This document shows, one piece after another, positions 1 through 7,838 of a stretch of DNA of 17,105 nt. The DNA lies in contig JADNYV010000728.1 in assembly GCA_015501055.1 (NCBI GenBank), positions 1-17,105 of the forward strand, written 5' to 3'. Each line of letters starts with the position of its first letter. Position 1 is the stretch's first letter. Source of the DNA: Mucidula mucida. Taxonomy: Eukaryota > Basidiomycota > Agaricomycetes > Agaricales > Physalacriaceae. The position numbers were made by a program, and so were the translations under genes. The notes beneath the pieces are model-generated. The model made no database searches. It saw only the letters and a list, made by a program, of their open reading frames with translations, and had not been told where the DNA came from.

Positions 1-532
1 TAAGCCGTGAGCTCTACCAAGTCTCCGCTGCCTCGGAACACACGACGACTGCTATGCACTCTTGGAAACGACTCCGACCGCTATGCTGATACCAAACTTC
101 GAAACCCGATATAAGGATACACCACTACTATGTTATGCCTACGCAACCAACCTCTTTGGAGGATCTTCATCCCTCGAGTTCGCCTCTCGGGGGCTCCTGA
201 AATGCTAGACGATGTGCATCTTGCCTGAATAAAAGTGCAGCGCCCGTTGCCGAACGAAAACGTTTACTGTGCGCCTCTTCATTCTCTATCTAACCCGAAT
301 TCGACGCTTACTTTCGTTCCCAGATCGACCAATTTTGCTCCGATTGATTTTTGTTGAGCGCTTCATCCCTGGCTCGGCGGGCTCTGAAAAGTTTAGCGAT
401 GCACATTTTTACAAAGTGACTCGTCGTTGCCCGAACGAAAGCCTGGTCTTGTGAGTCGACCTCGTCTTTTTCTTATCGCTGTGACGCCTTTGACTTAACT
501 TCTTCTCCTCCAGGCTGACCAAATATGCTCCG
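1..532 (+). other. Outer flank of left arm with degenerate exon/intron repeat units
   Basis: Unrecognised host-like sequence outside the LTR, mirrored at 3887-4414. It contains a degenerate direct repeat with a period of about 196 bp: unit 1 starts near 165 and unit 2 near 361, both with cttcatccct. Each unit runs through a GGGCTC(C)TGAAA element, a GATGTGCATC-like element and a GTTGCC(C)GAACGAAA element. Each is followed by an intron-like stretch (GTGCGC or GTGAGT donor, CCCAG or CTCCAG acceptor) and then GACCAAnnnnGCTCCG. The LTR sits directly after the last GCTCCG, so the element appears to have entered an exon of a repeat-containing gene. No product is recognised. Confidence 0.5.
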
Positions 533-1060
533 TGTTAGCGACTGACTAAGCCACGAGACTCAACCAGGTACCACAGCAAGAACTGAAAAGAAAACGTTCG
601 CGTTCGTAAGACTAGGCTAGGCCAGGTGTATAAACGAGATCGGAACTAAAGTACAATGATACTACACTACTGCTTATATACTAGTAAGTCTGTGTTTGAG
701 ACTCCTTGTCCATACGCGTTTCCACTAGGGATGCTCCACGCCCTTGACCCAGTGTTGTATGCTACTAGTCCGTGAAACCATTAAATACGAGTGGTAACTG
801 CATGTAAGTAATAATACTGAAACGACCATGTGTGCTACGAGTGTCGGCGGTGTGTATACAATAGGGAGTCCATGAGGTATCAGCATGTATGATGTCATCC
901 ATGTGTTGGACGTGTGTCCGACATGAGTACGGCTTCGGTAATGAAAAGGAGTATGATCGGTGACGAAACAGATGATGAAACAGTCCGTTGGTTGATAAGA
1001 CAAGGCCCCCGATAAGATATGATAAGATGTGAAAGTGTGAAAATATGGCAATTCATAACA
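533..1060 (-). mobile_element. Chromovirus LTR, left arm
   Basis: LTR of 528 bp in minus orientation, bounded by TGTTA...TAACA (seen on the plus strand as tgttagcg at 533 and attcataaca ending at 1060). It lies directly downstream (minus strand) of the polypurine tract and pol remnant, as a 3' LTR would. A TATA-like TATATAAG is at 673-680 on the minus strand. It matches the right-arm LTR almost base for base; one visible difference is an extra A near 1051. No second LTR and no element 5' half are present in this arm. The open frames inside it are not genes. Confidence 0.85.
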
Positions 1061-1063
1061 TCA

Positions 1064-1073
1064 CCCCCTCCTT
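1064..1073 (-). other. Polypurine tract (plus-strand primer), left arm
   Basis: On the minus strand this is AAGGAGGGGG, between the pol stop codon and the LTR. That is the expected place and composition for the polypurine tract priming plus-strand DNA synthesis in Ty3/gypsy elements. Confidence 0.75.
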
Positions 1074-2185
1074 AAGGCGCAAGTTCCATTCTGCGCCAGA
1101 GTCGCTCCATGAGGGCCGCAGAGGGTAGCGTGACGTCAAGGGGTTCGTGTCAGGCGTGGCATGGGTCGGAATAGATGTGATGGAAATTGCGACATGGGGA
1201 CTTCAATGCGAGCAAGCGCGGGTGGCTTCGGCTTGTTCGGATATTGTTGGTGGAAATCGCTGATAGCTTCGTCGGCATTTTTGAGATTGCATGCCGGTTC
1301 CCATGTCTGCTCGTGTGTGCCATAACCCTTCCAGTGAACCTTGTATTGAAAACCCCCGCGGTACTTCCGGGAATTAACCACTTTCTCAACCTCCCATTCC
1401 GGTTCGGCTCCTTCCAGCACAGGTGGTGGACGCGTGTCTCGGGGTTGCGTCGGAAATTGGGGCTCGTGGTAAGGCGTCAACAGGGCCTCATTGAACACGG
1501 GATGATGCTTTTCCACGTGTGAGGAATCTGGAGCTTGTAAGAGCTCGTCCCGATTTCTTGATCACTTTGAACGGCCCAAGCGTTTGTCATCGAGCTTCTT
1601 CATTGGTCGGTCCGTGCTGAGATTCGTCCCTTCCAGCCATACTTTGTCGCCTTCCTTGTACTCTACTGCCTCTGTCCGCTTCCTGTCATAAAACCGTTTC
1701 ATGTCCTCTTTTGCCATCTTCAATGCTGACCCACTTCGTCCCATGTCTTCCTCATGCCGTCGGCAAACTCCTGCCAGTCTCATTTCTCGATGCCGTTTTC
1801 GGAGCGGTGCCTTTGTAGGGATGTCTGCCCATGTCTGCGAAGAACGGAGTGACTTTGGTCGCCGAGTGAACTCGATCGTTGTAAACAAATTCAGCAGAGG
1901 GTAACCATTCGTGCCAGTCGTTCTGATGGTAGTTGACAAATAACCGTAAGAAATGTTCTATCTCTTGGTTCAGCCGTTCCGTCTGCCCATTTGCCTGTGG
2001 ATGGTACGCCGTCGTGAAGTTCCCTTCAATGCCCAACAGCCGGTATAACTCCTTCATGAAACGCGAGTGGTATTGCGGACCTCGATCGTGTATCATCTGT
2101 TGCGGCAATCCATGTATGGGGAAGATTCGATCGCGGTAAATACGAGCCATGCCTTCTGAGTCAGGGTGTGGTGTTGGTATAATGC
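1072..2185 (-). pseudogene. Chromovirus pol 3' remnant (integrase end, chromodomain), left arm, frameshifted
   Basis: Remnant of the integrase C-terminal half, 5'-truncated at the palindrome centre. Near 1990-2100 the minus strand encodes the HDRGPQ, AYHPQANGQTERLNQEIE and NDWHEW motifs of retroviral-type integrases, covering the second Asp and the Glu of the D,D-E triad. The frame then breaks repeatedly: shifts near 1790 (one base missing after NET), near 1735 (one G missing), near 1575 (DDKRFGPF becomes DDKRLGRS) and again before 1520. The chromodomain (WEVEKVVNSRKYRGG, HWKGY, TWEP) follows at about 1260-1410. This arm keeps the NDW Trp codon that is a stop in the right arm. It cannot encode a working protein. 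Confidence 0.9.
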
Positions 2186-3347
2186 AATCAGCACGTTTGT
2201 GGACCATTTCACAAAGCGGTTACGCATTATACCAACACACACCACCCTGACGTCAGAAGGCATGGCTCGTATTTACCGCGATCGAATCTTCCCCATACAT
2301 GGATTGCCGCGACAGATGATACACGATCGAGGTCCGCAATACCACTCGCGTTTCATGAAGGAGTTATACCGGCTGTTGGGCATTGAAGGGAACTTCACGA
2401 CGGCATACCATCCACAGGCAAATGGGCAGACGGAACGGCTGAACCAAGAAATAGAACATTTCTTACGGTTATTCGTCAACTACCATCAGAACGACTAGCA
2501 CGAATGGTTACCCTCTGCTGAATTCGTTTACAACGATCGAGTTCACTCGGCGACCAAAGTCACTCCGTTCTTCGCAGACATGGGCAGACATCCCTACAAA
2601 GGCACCGCTCCGAAAACGGCATCGAGAAATGAGACTGCGCAGGAGTTTGCCGACGGCATGAGGAAGACATGGGACGAAGTGGGGTCAGCATTGAAGATGG
2701 CAAAAGAAGACATGAAACGGTTTTATGACAGGAAACGGACAGAGGCAGTGGAGTACAAGGAAGGCGACAAGGTATGGCTGGAGGGGACGAATCTCAGCAC
2801 GGACCGACCAATGAAGAAGCTCGATGACAAACGCTTCGGGCCGTTCAAAGTGATCAAGAAAGTCGGGACGAGCTCTTACAAGCTTCAGATTCCTCACACG
2901 TGGAAAAGCATTCATCCCGTGTTCAATGAGGCTCTGTTGACGCCTTACCACGAGCCGCAATTTCCGACGCAACCCCGAGACACGCGCCCACCACCTGTGC
3001 TGGAAGGAGCCGAACCGGAATGGGAGGTTGAGAAAGTGGTGAATTCCCGGAAGTACCGCGGGGGTTTTCAATACAAGGTTCACTGGAAGGGTTATGGCAC
3101 ACACGAACAGACATGGGAACCGGCATGCAATCTCAAGAATGCCGACGAAGCTATTCGCGATTTCCACCAGCAGTACCCGAAAAGGCCGAAGCCACCTGCG
3201 CTTGCTCGCATCGAAGTCCCCATGTCGCAATTTCCATCACACCTATTCCGACCCATGCCACCGCCTGACACCGAACCTATTGATGTCACGCTACCCTCTG
3301 CGGCCCTCATGGAGCAAATCTGGCGCAGAATGGAACTTGCGCCTTAA
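2186..3347 (+). pseudogene. Chromovirus pol 3' remnant (integrase end, GPY/F module, chromodomain), right arm
   Basis: C-terminal part of a Ty3/gypsy chromovirus polyprotein. The frame enters inside the integrase core (FVDHFTKR), passes HDRGPQYHSRF (second catalytic Asp) and NGQTERLNQEIEHF (catalytic Glu). It continues through a C-terminal module with FGPFKVIKKVGTSSYKL (GPY/F-like) and HPVFNEALL, and ends with a chromodomain at about 3021-3180 (EWEVEKVVNSRK, HWKGY, TWEPACNL). Chromodomains of this type steer insertion to marked chromatin. One in-frame TAG at 2496-2498 replaces the Trp seen in the left arm; otherwise the frame is open to the TAA at 3345-3347. Protease, reverse transcriptase, RNase H and the first catalytic Asp are absent, so this is a dead fragment. 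Confidence 0.92.
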
Positions 3348-3355
3348 GGAGGGGG
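3346..3355 (+). other. Polypurine tract, right arm
   Basis: AAGGAGGGGG overlaps the pol stop codon and lies just before the LTR start (TGTTA at 3359). It mirrors 1064-1073. Confidence 0.75.
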
Positions 3356-3358
3356 TGA

Positions 3359-3886
3359 TGTTATGAATGCCATATTTTCACACTTTCACATCTTATCATA
3401 TCTTATCGGGGGCCTTGTCTTATCAACCAACGGACTGTTTCATCATCTGTTTCGTCACCGATCATACTCCTTTTCATTACCGAAGCCGTACTCATGTCGG
3501 ACACACACCCAACACATGGATGACATCATACATGCCGATACCTCATGGACTCCCTATTGTATACACACCACCGACACTCGTAGCACACATGGTCGTTTCA
3601 GTATTATTACCTACATGCAGATACCACTCGTATTTAATGGTTTCACGGACTAGTAGCATACAACACTGGGTCAAGGGCGTGGAGCATCCCTAGTAGAAAC
3701 GCGTATGGACAAGGAGTCTCAAACACAGACTTACTAGTATATAAGCAGTAGTGTAGTATGATTGTACTTTAGTTCCGATCTCGTTTATACACCTGGCCTA
3801 GCCTAGTCTTACGAACGTGAACGCTTTCTTCCCTAGTTCTTGCTGTGGTACCTGGTTGAGTCTCGTGGCTTAGTCAGTCGCTAACA
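3359..3886 (+). mobile_element. Chromovirus LTR, right arm
   Basis: LTR of 528 bp from TGTTATGAAT at 3359 to GCTAACA ending at 3886, giving 5-bp inverted ends TGTTA/TAACA. If the element instead starts at the TGATG of 3356, the LTR is 3 bp longer. A TATATAAG box at 3738-3745 is a plausible U3 promoter. The sequence outside the LTR (CGGAGCATATTTGG) is the inverse of that outside the left LTR, so the two flanks are not a direct target-site duplication. Confidence 0.85.
3738..3745 (+). promoter_or_regulatory. TATA box in LTR U3
   Basis: TATATAAG lies about 140 bp before the LTR end, a usual place for the Pol II promoter of a fungal LTR element. The mirror copy is at 673-680 on the minus strand. 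Confidence 0.5.
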
Positions 3887-4414
3887 CGGAGCATATTTGG
3901 TCAGCCTGGAGGAGAAGAAGTAAGTCAAAGGCGTCACAGCGATAAGAAAGACGAGTCGACTCACAAGACCAGGCTTTCGTTCGGGCAACGACGAGTCACT
4001 TTGTAAAAGATGTGCATCGTCTAAACTTTTCAGAGCCCGCCGAGCCAGGGATGAAGCGCTCAACAAAAATCAATCGGAGCAAAATTGGTCGATCTGGGAA
4101 CGAAAGTAAGCGTCGAATTCGGGTAGATAGAGAATGAAGAGGCGCACAGTAAACGTTTTCGTTCGGGCAACGGCGCTGCACTTTTATTCAGGCGAAGATG
4201 CACATCGTCTAGCATTTCAGAGCCCCCGAGAGGCGAACTCGAGGGATGAAGATCCTCCAAAGAGGTTGGTTGCGTAGGCATAACATAGTAGTGGTGTATC
4301 ATTATATCGGGTTTCGAGTGTTGGTATCAGCATAGCGGTCGGAGTCGTTTCCAAGAGTGCATAGCAGTCGTCGTTGTTCCGAGGCAGCGGAGACTTGGTA
4401 GAGCTCACGGCTTA
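3887..4414 (-). other. Outer flank of right arm with degenerate exon/intron repeat units
   Basis: Mirror of 1-532. On the minus strand it carries the same ~196-bp repeat units with intron-like segments. One is GTGAGT...CTCCAG, just upstream of the LTR. The other is GTGCGC...CCCAG, about 200 bp further away. Fragmentary frames such as SLPERKPGL and LPERKRLL recur once per unit, which suggests a coding repeat of unknown family interrupted by the retrotransposon. Single-base indels relative to the left arm change the reading frames, so no protein is proposed. Confidence 0.5.
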
Positions 4415-5010
4415 GGCCTCAGGGAACCAGGGACCCATGGCTACGGAGCGCTCGCATTGGGGCGCTCACGGATTACGCCACCAAACAACAACAGCGAGTT
4501 GACGAGCTTTCGTACCCGATGAGGACGCTCCAGCCATCCGACGACTGCACAGCGCCATTTCTGACCCGTTTGGGTTGGCCTCTTGCTGTGAGTGCTTGTC
4601 GGACAGCCATCGCATGCGCACATCAAGCGGTGAGAGTCACTCTAGCTGAGGAGAAGGCTGAATGGGTATGGTGGTCGTATTCATAGAGGAGAGAAGAAAA
4701 CTGGACGCCCGATGTTAGCCACGAGAAAGACAAGTCGGGCGGCGACTTACAAGAAAGAAGGAAAAAGAAGAAACATAGAAAGAAAATTCTACGTCGCCAT
4801 TAGTGATGTCTGACAGCATCTAGAACATCAACGTACTTGAGTGGGGACCCTCCCCAGCAAGGCTTCGACGATCTGTTATGTGGCGCAGTTGTGCAGCCGA
4901 TCGTGCGTGCAATGAATCGCGACCGTGGCGACGTGGTAGTCTTGCCAGGTCAGACGACGTCTGTGTGACATGTCAGGTCGTTATGACCAGGGGGGGGGGT
5001 GAGTTGCGAT

Positions 5011-5112
5011 CTACAAAGCCATGTCAATGAGGAGCCCTGCTATGAGGCAGCATAGGACAGTACCATTGCACGATAAAGCGACCGCAACAGGTGCTCGACG
5101 TCTAAGGCTCAT
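5011..5112 (-). CDS. Possible small peptide gene (33 codons) behind a TATA box
   Basis: An ATG at 5112 follows a ~60-nt leader downstream of TATAAAAG (5171-5178, minus strand), with a run of CCACC-type triplets just before the ATG. The frame encodes 33 residues: a basic start (MSLRRR) then a hydrophobic stretch rich in Val, Leu, Cys and Ile (VLCCLIAGLLI). This could be a short membrane peptide, or the first exon of a longer gene whose other exons I cannot find. No family is recognised. The C10 tract lies just after the stop. Confidence 0.2.
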   Translation of the reverse strand: MSLRRRAPVAVALSCNGTVLCCLIAGLLIDMAL

Positions 5113-5170
5113 GATGGTGGTGTTGGTGGAAGGGAGAGCCGGATTGAAGACAATGGAATTGAGGCTCCCT

Positions 5171-5178
5171 CTTTTATA
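5171..5178 (-). promoter_or_regulatory. TATA box
   Basis: TATAAAAG on the minus strand, the same octamer and orientation as the TATA box of the MYND gene. It lies about 60 nt upstream of the ATG at 5112. Confidence 0.35.
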
Positions 5179-6217
5179 GGCCAAACAGCCCGGCCCGCGC
5201 AGACAGCTGAGCGGTGCAACCATCAGCGCATGATTGAGCGCTATTGTTCTGAAAAGTTGGCGGAGATCAGAACAGGATCGTCCCTTTTCCTTGTACTTTT
5301 CGTCTCGCGAATGTGCATTCGACGTGTTCTTTCCCTCTAGTGAGAATGCCTTCGGGTACGCAATAGCTCATGAATGCCACTTCCAGCACCCAAATCGACC
5401 AAGAAATGCGTGCTGGACGCGTGAATGGCCGTTCCCCGATTTGAACGATTGTGGGTCCTCGTTCCCATGTGTGGCTTCGCTTAGCGCTTATCAGCAGCTG
5501 TTCAGGCCCCATGCGGGCGCCTTGTTCTTGGAAGGACCTTCTTTTGTTGTTCCATTTGGAGAAAACACAGCTGTCAAGTAGATATCTAGACCTTGGCGAA
5601 TAGACGCTGTAATCCTGACAGCGACTCTGACTGCGATTGTTTTTTGCCAGATCACGATGCATTAGCCCTGTCATTAAATTCAGCGTGAATCACATGGCTA
5701 TTTGACTGGAATGCAGCATTCGCCATCGCCACAATTCGAATGACTCACCCGAATGGGGATGTAGCCAACCCTTATGGCCCAAAGCATCCCTCCTGATGGA
5801 ATACTAGACTTCGCTGCATTCCTGGGACAGGCCGCCGATGTATATCTATCTCCGTCTAAGGCGGATTGAGTCAGAGAATCTTGCGCCACACTCCGGAATT
5901 GGAAAGAGCCGTACCCAGAAATCAGATGCCCAAGGAAAACCGCTTAGCACATTGGACTCCCACTGAGGGTAGCGCGACGGCGAAAGGAGAGTGAGTAGTT
6001 GTCAACTGACTCCTTTCCAACATTGCTTGTCGATGCTTCGGCGTCCAAGAATTAATGGTCAGGAAAAGTTGCACGACAGCCTGCCGGAAGTACCCTTGAA
6101 TGGAGACTCGGCTGGAGAATTTCAAGATACACTGATTCATGTAAGTATGATTTTTCATTCATTCATTCTAGAAAAAAGAAAGCTTAATGTGGCCTGCCAA
6201 TATAACGAGTCACCACA

Positions 6218-7732
6218 TTAATTCAAGTATAGAGAATCCATGCTCATCCTTGTCCGAAATTCAACAGGATCCACCTCTCCCAACTTCCGACAGTTCTTCC
6301 AATTGATCAGTTCGTAATCGAAGCGGAGTAGTTTCTTGGCCTCCGAAGGTGTTATTCCTGCATCTAAAGACTGCTTCCTGATTACCTGCCAGTCCCCGAG
6401 AATCGTTGAGAGTTTACGCCAATCTATGCCAATTTTGACGTTGTACGCTGCAAGGACAGGACAGAACGGTTTGTGGGGCACGTGTGAGTGCTTCCACGCT
6501 GAGATTTGGCATTCTCGAGAGCAGTAAGAAACGGTCTTGCACCCAGAACACGTCTTGAGTTTGCGATTCTGGGTGGAGAAGGTCTCCATATAGTCAGGAG
6601 CCTGACAGTCATCGGACTGGGCAAGCCGTCGAGTCTTGTCGTAAGCAAGAACATGAAGGTCTGGGCCTACGTCGTCGAAGTACTCTTTCACGATCAACGG
6701 TGAATATGAGGGCATATCAGAGATGAGGCGAGGGTTGATTCGGAAACAGAACTTGATGAGCACCTTGCCAACTCTGACGAGAGTGCGTATTATCATGGGA
6801 TCGTGTTCATGCTGCAATGCCTTGGTCATAAGCCGAACCGTGTCGGGCGCATGCGGAGCCCAGGCGAACCCCAGCAAGGGATCGTTCTGAAAGAAGCGCT
6901 CTACCGCATAGTATAAGATGCTAGTGAGAGTACGAAAGTCCATATGAACATGGGCATCTGAATAGGCGTCCTTGAGTAGTCGGTCGATATGTGACACAAG
7001 TTGTTTGGGCCAACAGGGCACGGCGTGGAGGAGAGAAGTGAGAGTTGTTCCGGTGGCACCGAGGAGGAGTTGGATGACGAGTAACAGCTGGCCGTCCTTG
7101 TATGTATTGTAGTGTTGCCATAACATATCAAGCATGTCCTGCGGAGGATTTGGAAGCGCGTCATCAGACTTGAGTGGCCATGGCGCGCGCTCCCCGCGTT
7201 TCGCTGCTTTCTTTGCATCCTTCAGGATACGCTCTAGGGATGGCCAAGTGACCTCTGCAATTGCAAAGGGAATAAGGGCCTGGATGAGTAGGGAGGATAT
7301 GCGGCTGATGAGACGGCGTAAAGAACCATCTGAGTCGCTCAGATTGTGAATCCAGTTAGTGTCGTCCTTTGGACAGCTGCAGCAAGCAACTTTAGTCTCC
7401 AAAGCTGACATTACTTGAGAGCTACGCTTGTATGTGAGGAAGTGCAGCATGGCGGTGAAAATTTTGGGGCTGGCGAGACGCAGTTCCTGGAAAGCAACAT
7501 CTGTGTCCGTGAACATGTTAAGGCATCCAAGGTAGAATCGCACACAATGCTGAGGTCCATCAGGATGGGAGAGACTGTCAACAAAGGTAGAAATGGCGAG
7601 TTTGGATGGCACTCGCACTAGTGCGCAATGACGGGCAGTCCCTTTGGAGGTGGTTTTGGTGAAGACGGGGAAATCAAAATGGTCGGAGAGTGCGGGATCC
7701 GCCTTGTAATTCTTCGGAAGGCGAGGCGGCAT
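6218..7732 (-). CDS. MYND-type zinc-finger protein
   Basis: Uninterrupted 504-residue frame. The first ~370 residues are a helical region of no known domain, as in many basidiomycete MYND-only proteins. The MYND finger spans about residues 376-424: Cys376, then CSGC (395, 398), SYCSREC (404, 408), Trp413, His417/His420 and Cys424. MYND fingers normally bind two zinc ions and dock short proline-rich peptides in partner proteins. Family members usually have Cys-x4-Cys at the first position; here it reads CQAPDY, so the second ligand is Tyr381 (codon TAT at 6592-6590, one transition from TGT). No SET domain is visible, so a methyltransferase role is not supported. The ATG at 7732 is chosen because the frame upstream closes without another ATG; a TATA box and a likely 5'UTR intron precede it. 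The partner and pathway are unknown. Confidence 0.88.
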   Translation of the reverse strand: MPPRLPKNYKADPALSDHFDFPVFTKTTSKGTARHCALVRVPSKLAISTFVDSLSHPDGPQHCVRFYLGCLNMFTDTDVAFQELRLASPKIFTAMLHFLTYKRSSQVMSALETKVACCSCPKDDTNWIHNLSDSDGSLRRLISRISSLLIQALIPFAIAEVTWPSLERILKDAKKAAKRGERAPWPLKSDDALPNPPQDMLDMLWQHYNTYKDGQLLLVIQLLLGATGTTLTSLLHAVPCWPKQLVSHIDRLLKDAYSDAHVHMDFRTLTSILYYAVERFFQNDPLLGFAWAPHAPDTVRLMTKALQHEHDPMIIRTLVRVGKVLIKFCFRINPRLISDMPSYSPLIVKEYFDDVGPDLHVLAYDKTRRLAQSDDCQAPDYMETFSTQNRKLKTCSGCKTVSYCSRECQISAWKHSHVPHKPFCPVLAAYNVKIGIDWRKLSTILGDWQVIRKQSLDAGITPSEAKKLLRFDYELINWKNCRKLGEVDPVEFRTRMSMDSLYLN

Positions 7733-7733
7733 A

Positions 7734-7780
7734 CTGTAAGGCAGTCAAGACGCGAAGACCAACAAAGACAGGAAACGTAC
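7734..7780 (-). other. Probable 5'UTR intron of the MYND gene
   Basis: A 47-nt segment with a GTACGT donor, a CTTGAC branch-like element and a TTACAG acceptor ends one base before the start codon. No in-frame ATG lies upstream, so splicing it would only shorten the leader. Confidence 0.5.
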
Positions 7781-7830
7781 TTGGGAAATCTGGGCGGTGA
7801 CAAGTAGAGAAATCACCAGAGTCGGTCGAC

Positions 7831-7838
7831 CTTTTATA
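7831..7838 (-). promoter_or_regulatory. TATA box of the MYND gene
   Basis: TATAAAAG on the minus strand about 100 nt upstream of the ATG at 7732, with the probable 5'UTR intron in between. Position and sequence fit a core promoter. Confidence 0.55.

Larger units (their letters stand above)
1..2185. repeat. Left arm of large inverted repeat
   Basis: Read as reverse complement, this arm matches 2225-4414 over its whole length: pol remnant, polypurine tract, LTR and outer flank in the same order. Position 1 pairs with 4414, so the arm may extend beyond the left edge of the window. Differences from the right arm are mostly single-base insertions and deletions with few substitutions. The homology stops at 2185, while the right arm carries about 39 bp more element sequence (2186-2224), so the junction is asymmetric. 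Confidence 0.95.
2225..4414. repeat. Right arm of large inverted repeat
   Basis: This is the mirror copy of 1-2185. The pairing includes the 528-bp LTR and another 528 bp of outer flank, so the duplicated unit is not just a transposon but a transposon end plus its insertion site. This arm is the better preserved one: its pol frame has a single in-frame stop, whereas the left arm has several frameshifts. Confidence 0.95.
4415..6217. other. Gene-poor interval
   Basis: No recognisable gene. On the minus strand 4701-4750 looks like an intron (GTAAGT donor, GGCTAACATC branch region, GTCCAG acceptor) preceded by a pyrimidine-rich leader. The ATG after it (4684) opens only a 15-codon frame, so it may be the 5' end of a gene cut off by the palindrome. 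A run of ten G lies at 4990-4999. Overlapping frames on both strands at 5234-5674 show no known motif and exclude each other. A CATT-rich stretch at about 6160 follows the MYND gene. Confidence 0.5.

Noticed and set aside
725..1051. 108-codon frame inside the LTR (and its twin at 3367-3693)
   Set aside because: It lies wholly in the LTR, has no motif, and exists twice only because the LTR is duplicated.
2685..3230. 181-codon minus-strand frame opposite the chromodomain region
   Set aside because: It is antisense to a clearly recognisable pol frame and has no motif of its own.
2580..3347. Domesticated chromodomain gene
   Set aside because: The frame is continuous with the integrase upstream apart from one stop codon and ends at the polypurine tract, so it is simply the end of pol.
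533..3886. One complete LTR retrotransposon with two LTRs
   Set aside because: The two LTRs are in opposite orientation and both pol fragments are 3' halves pointing outward; no 5' half, primer-binding site or direct target-site duplication is present.
5267..5674. 135-codon minus-strand frame, and the overlapping 115-codon plus-strand frame at 5234-5581
   Set aside because: Neither has a recognisable motif, promoter or splice context, and they overlap on opposite strands.
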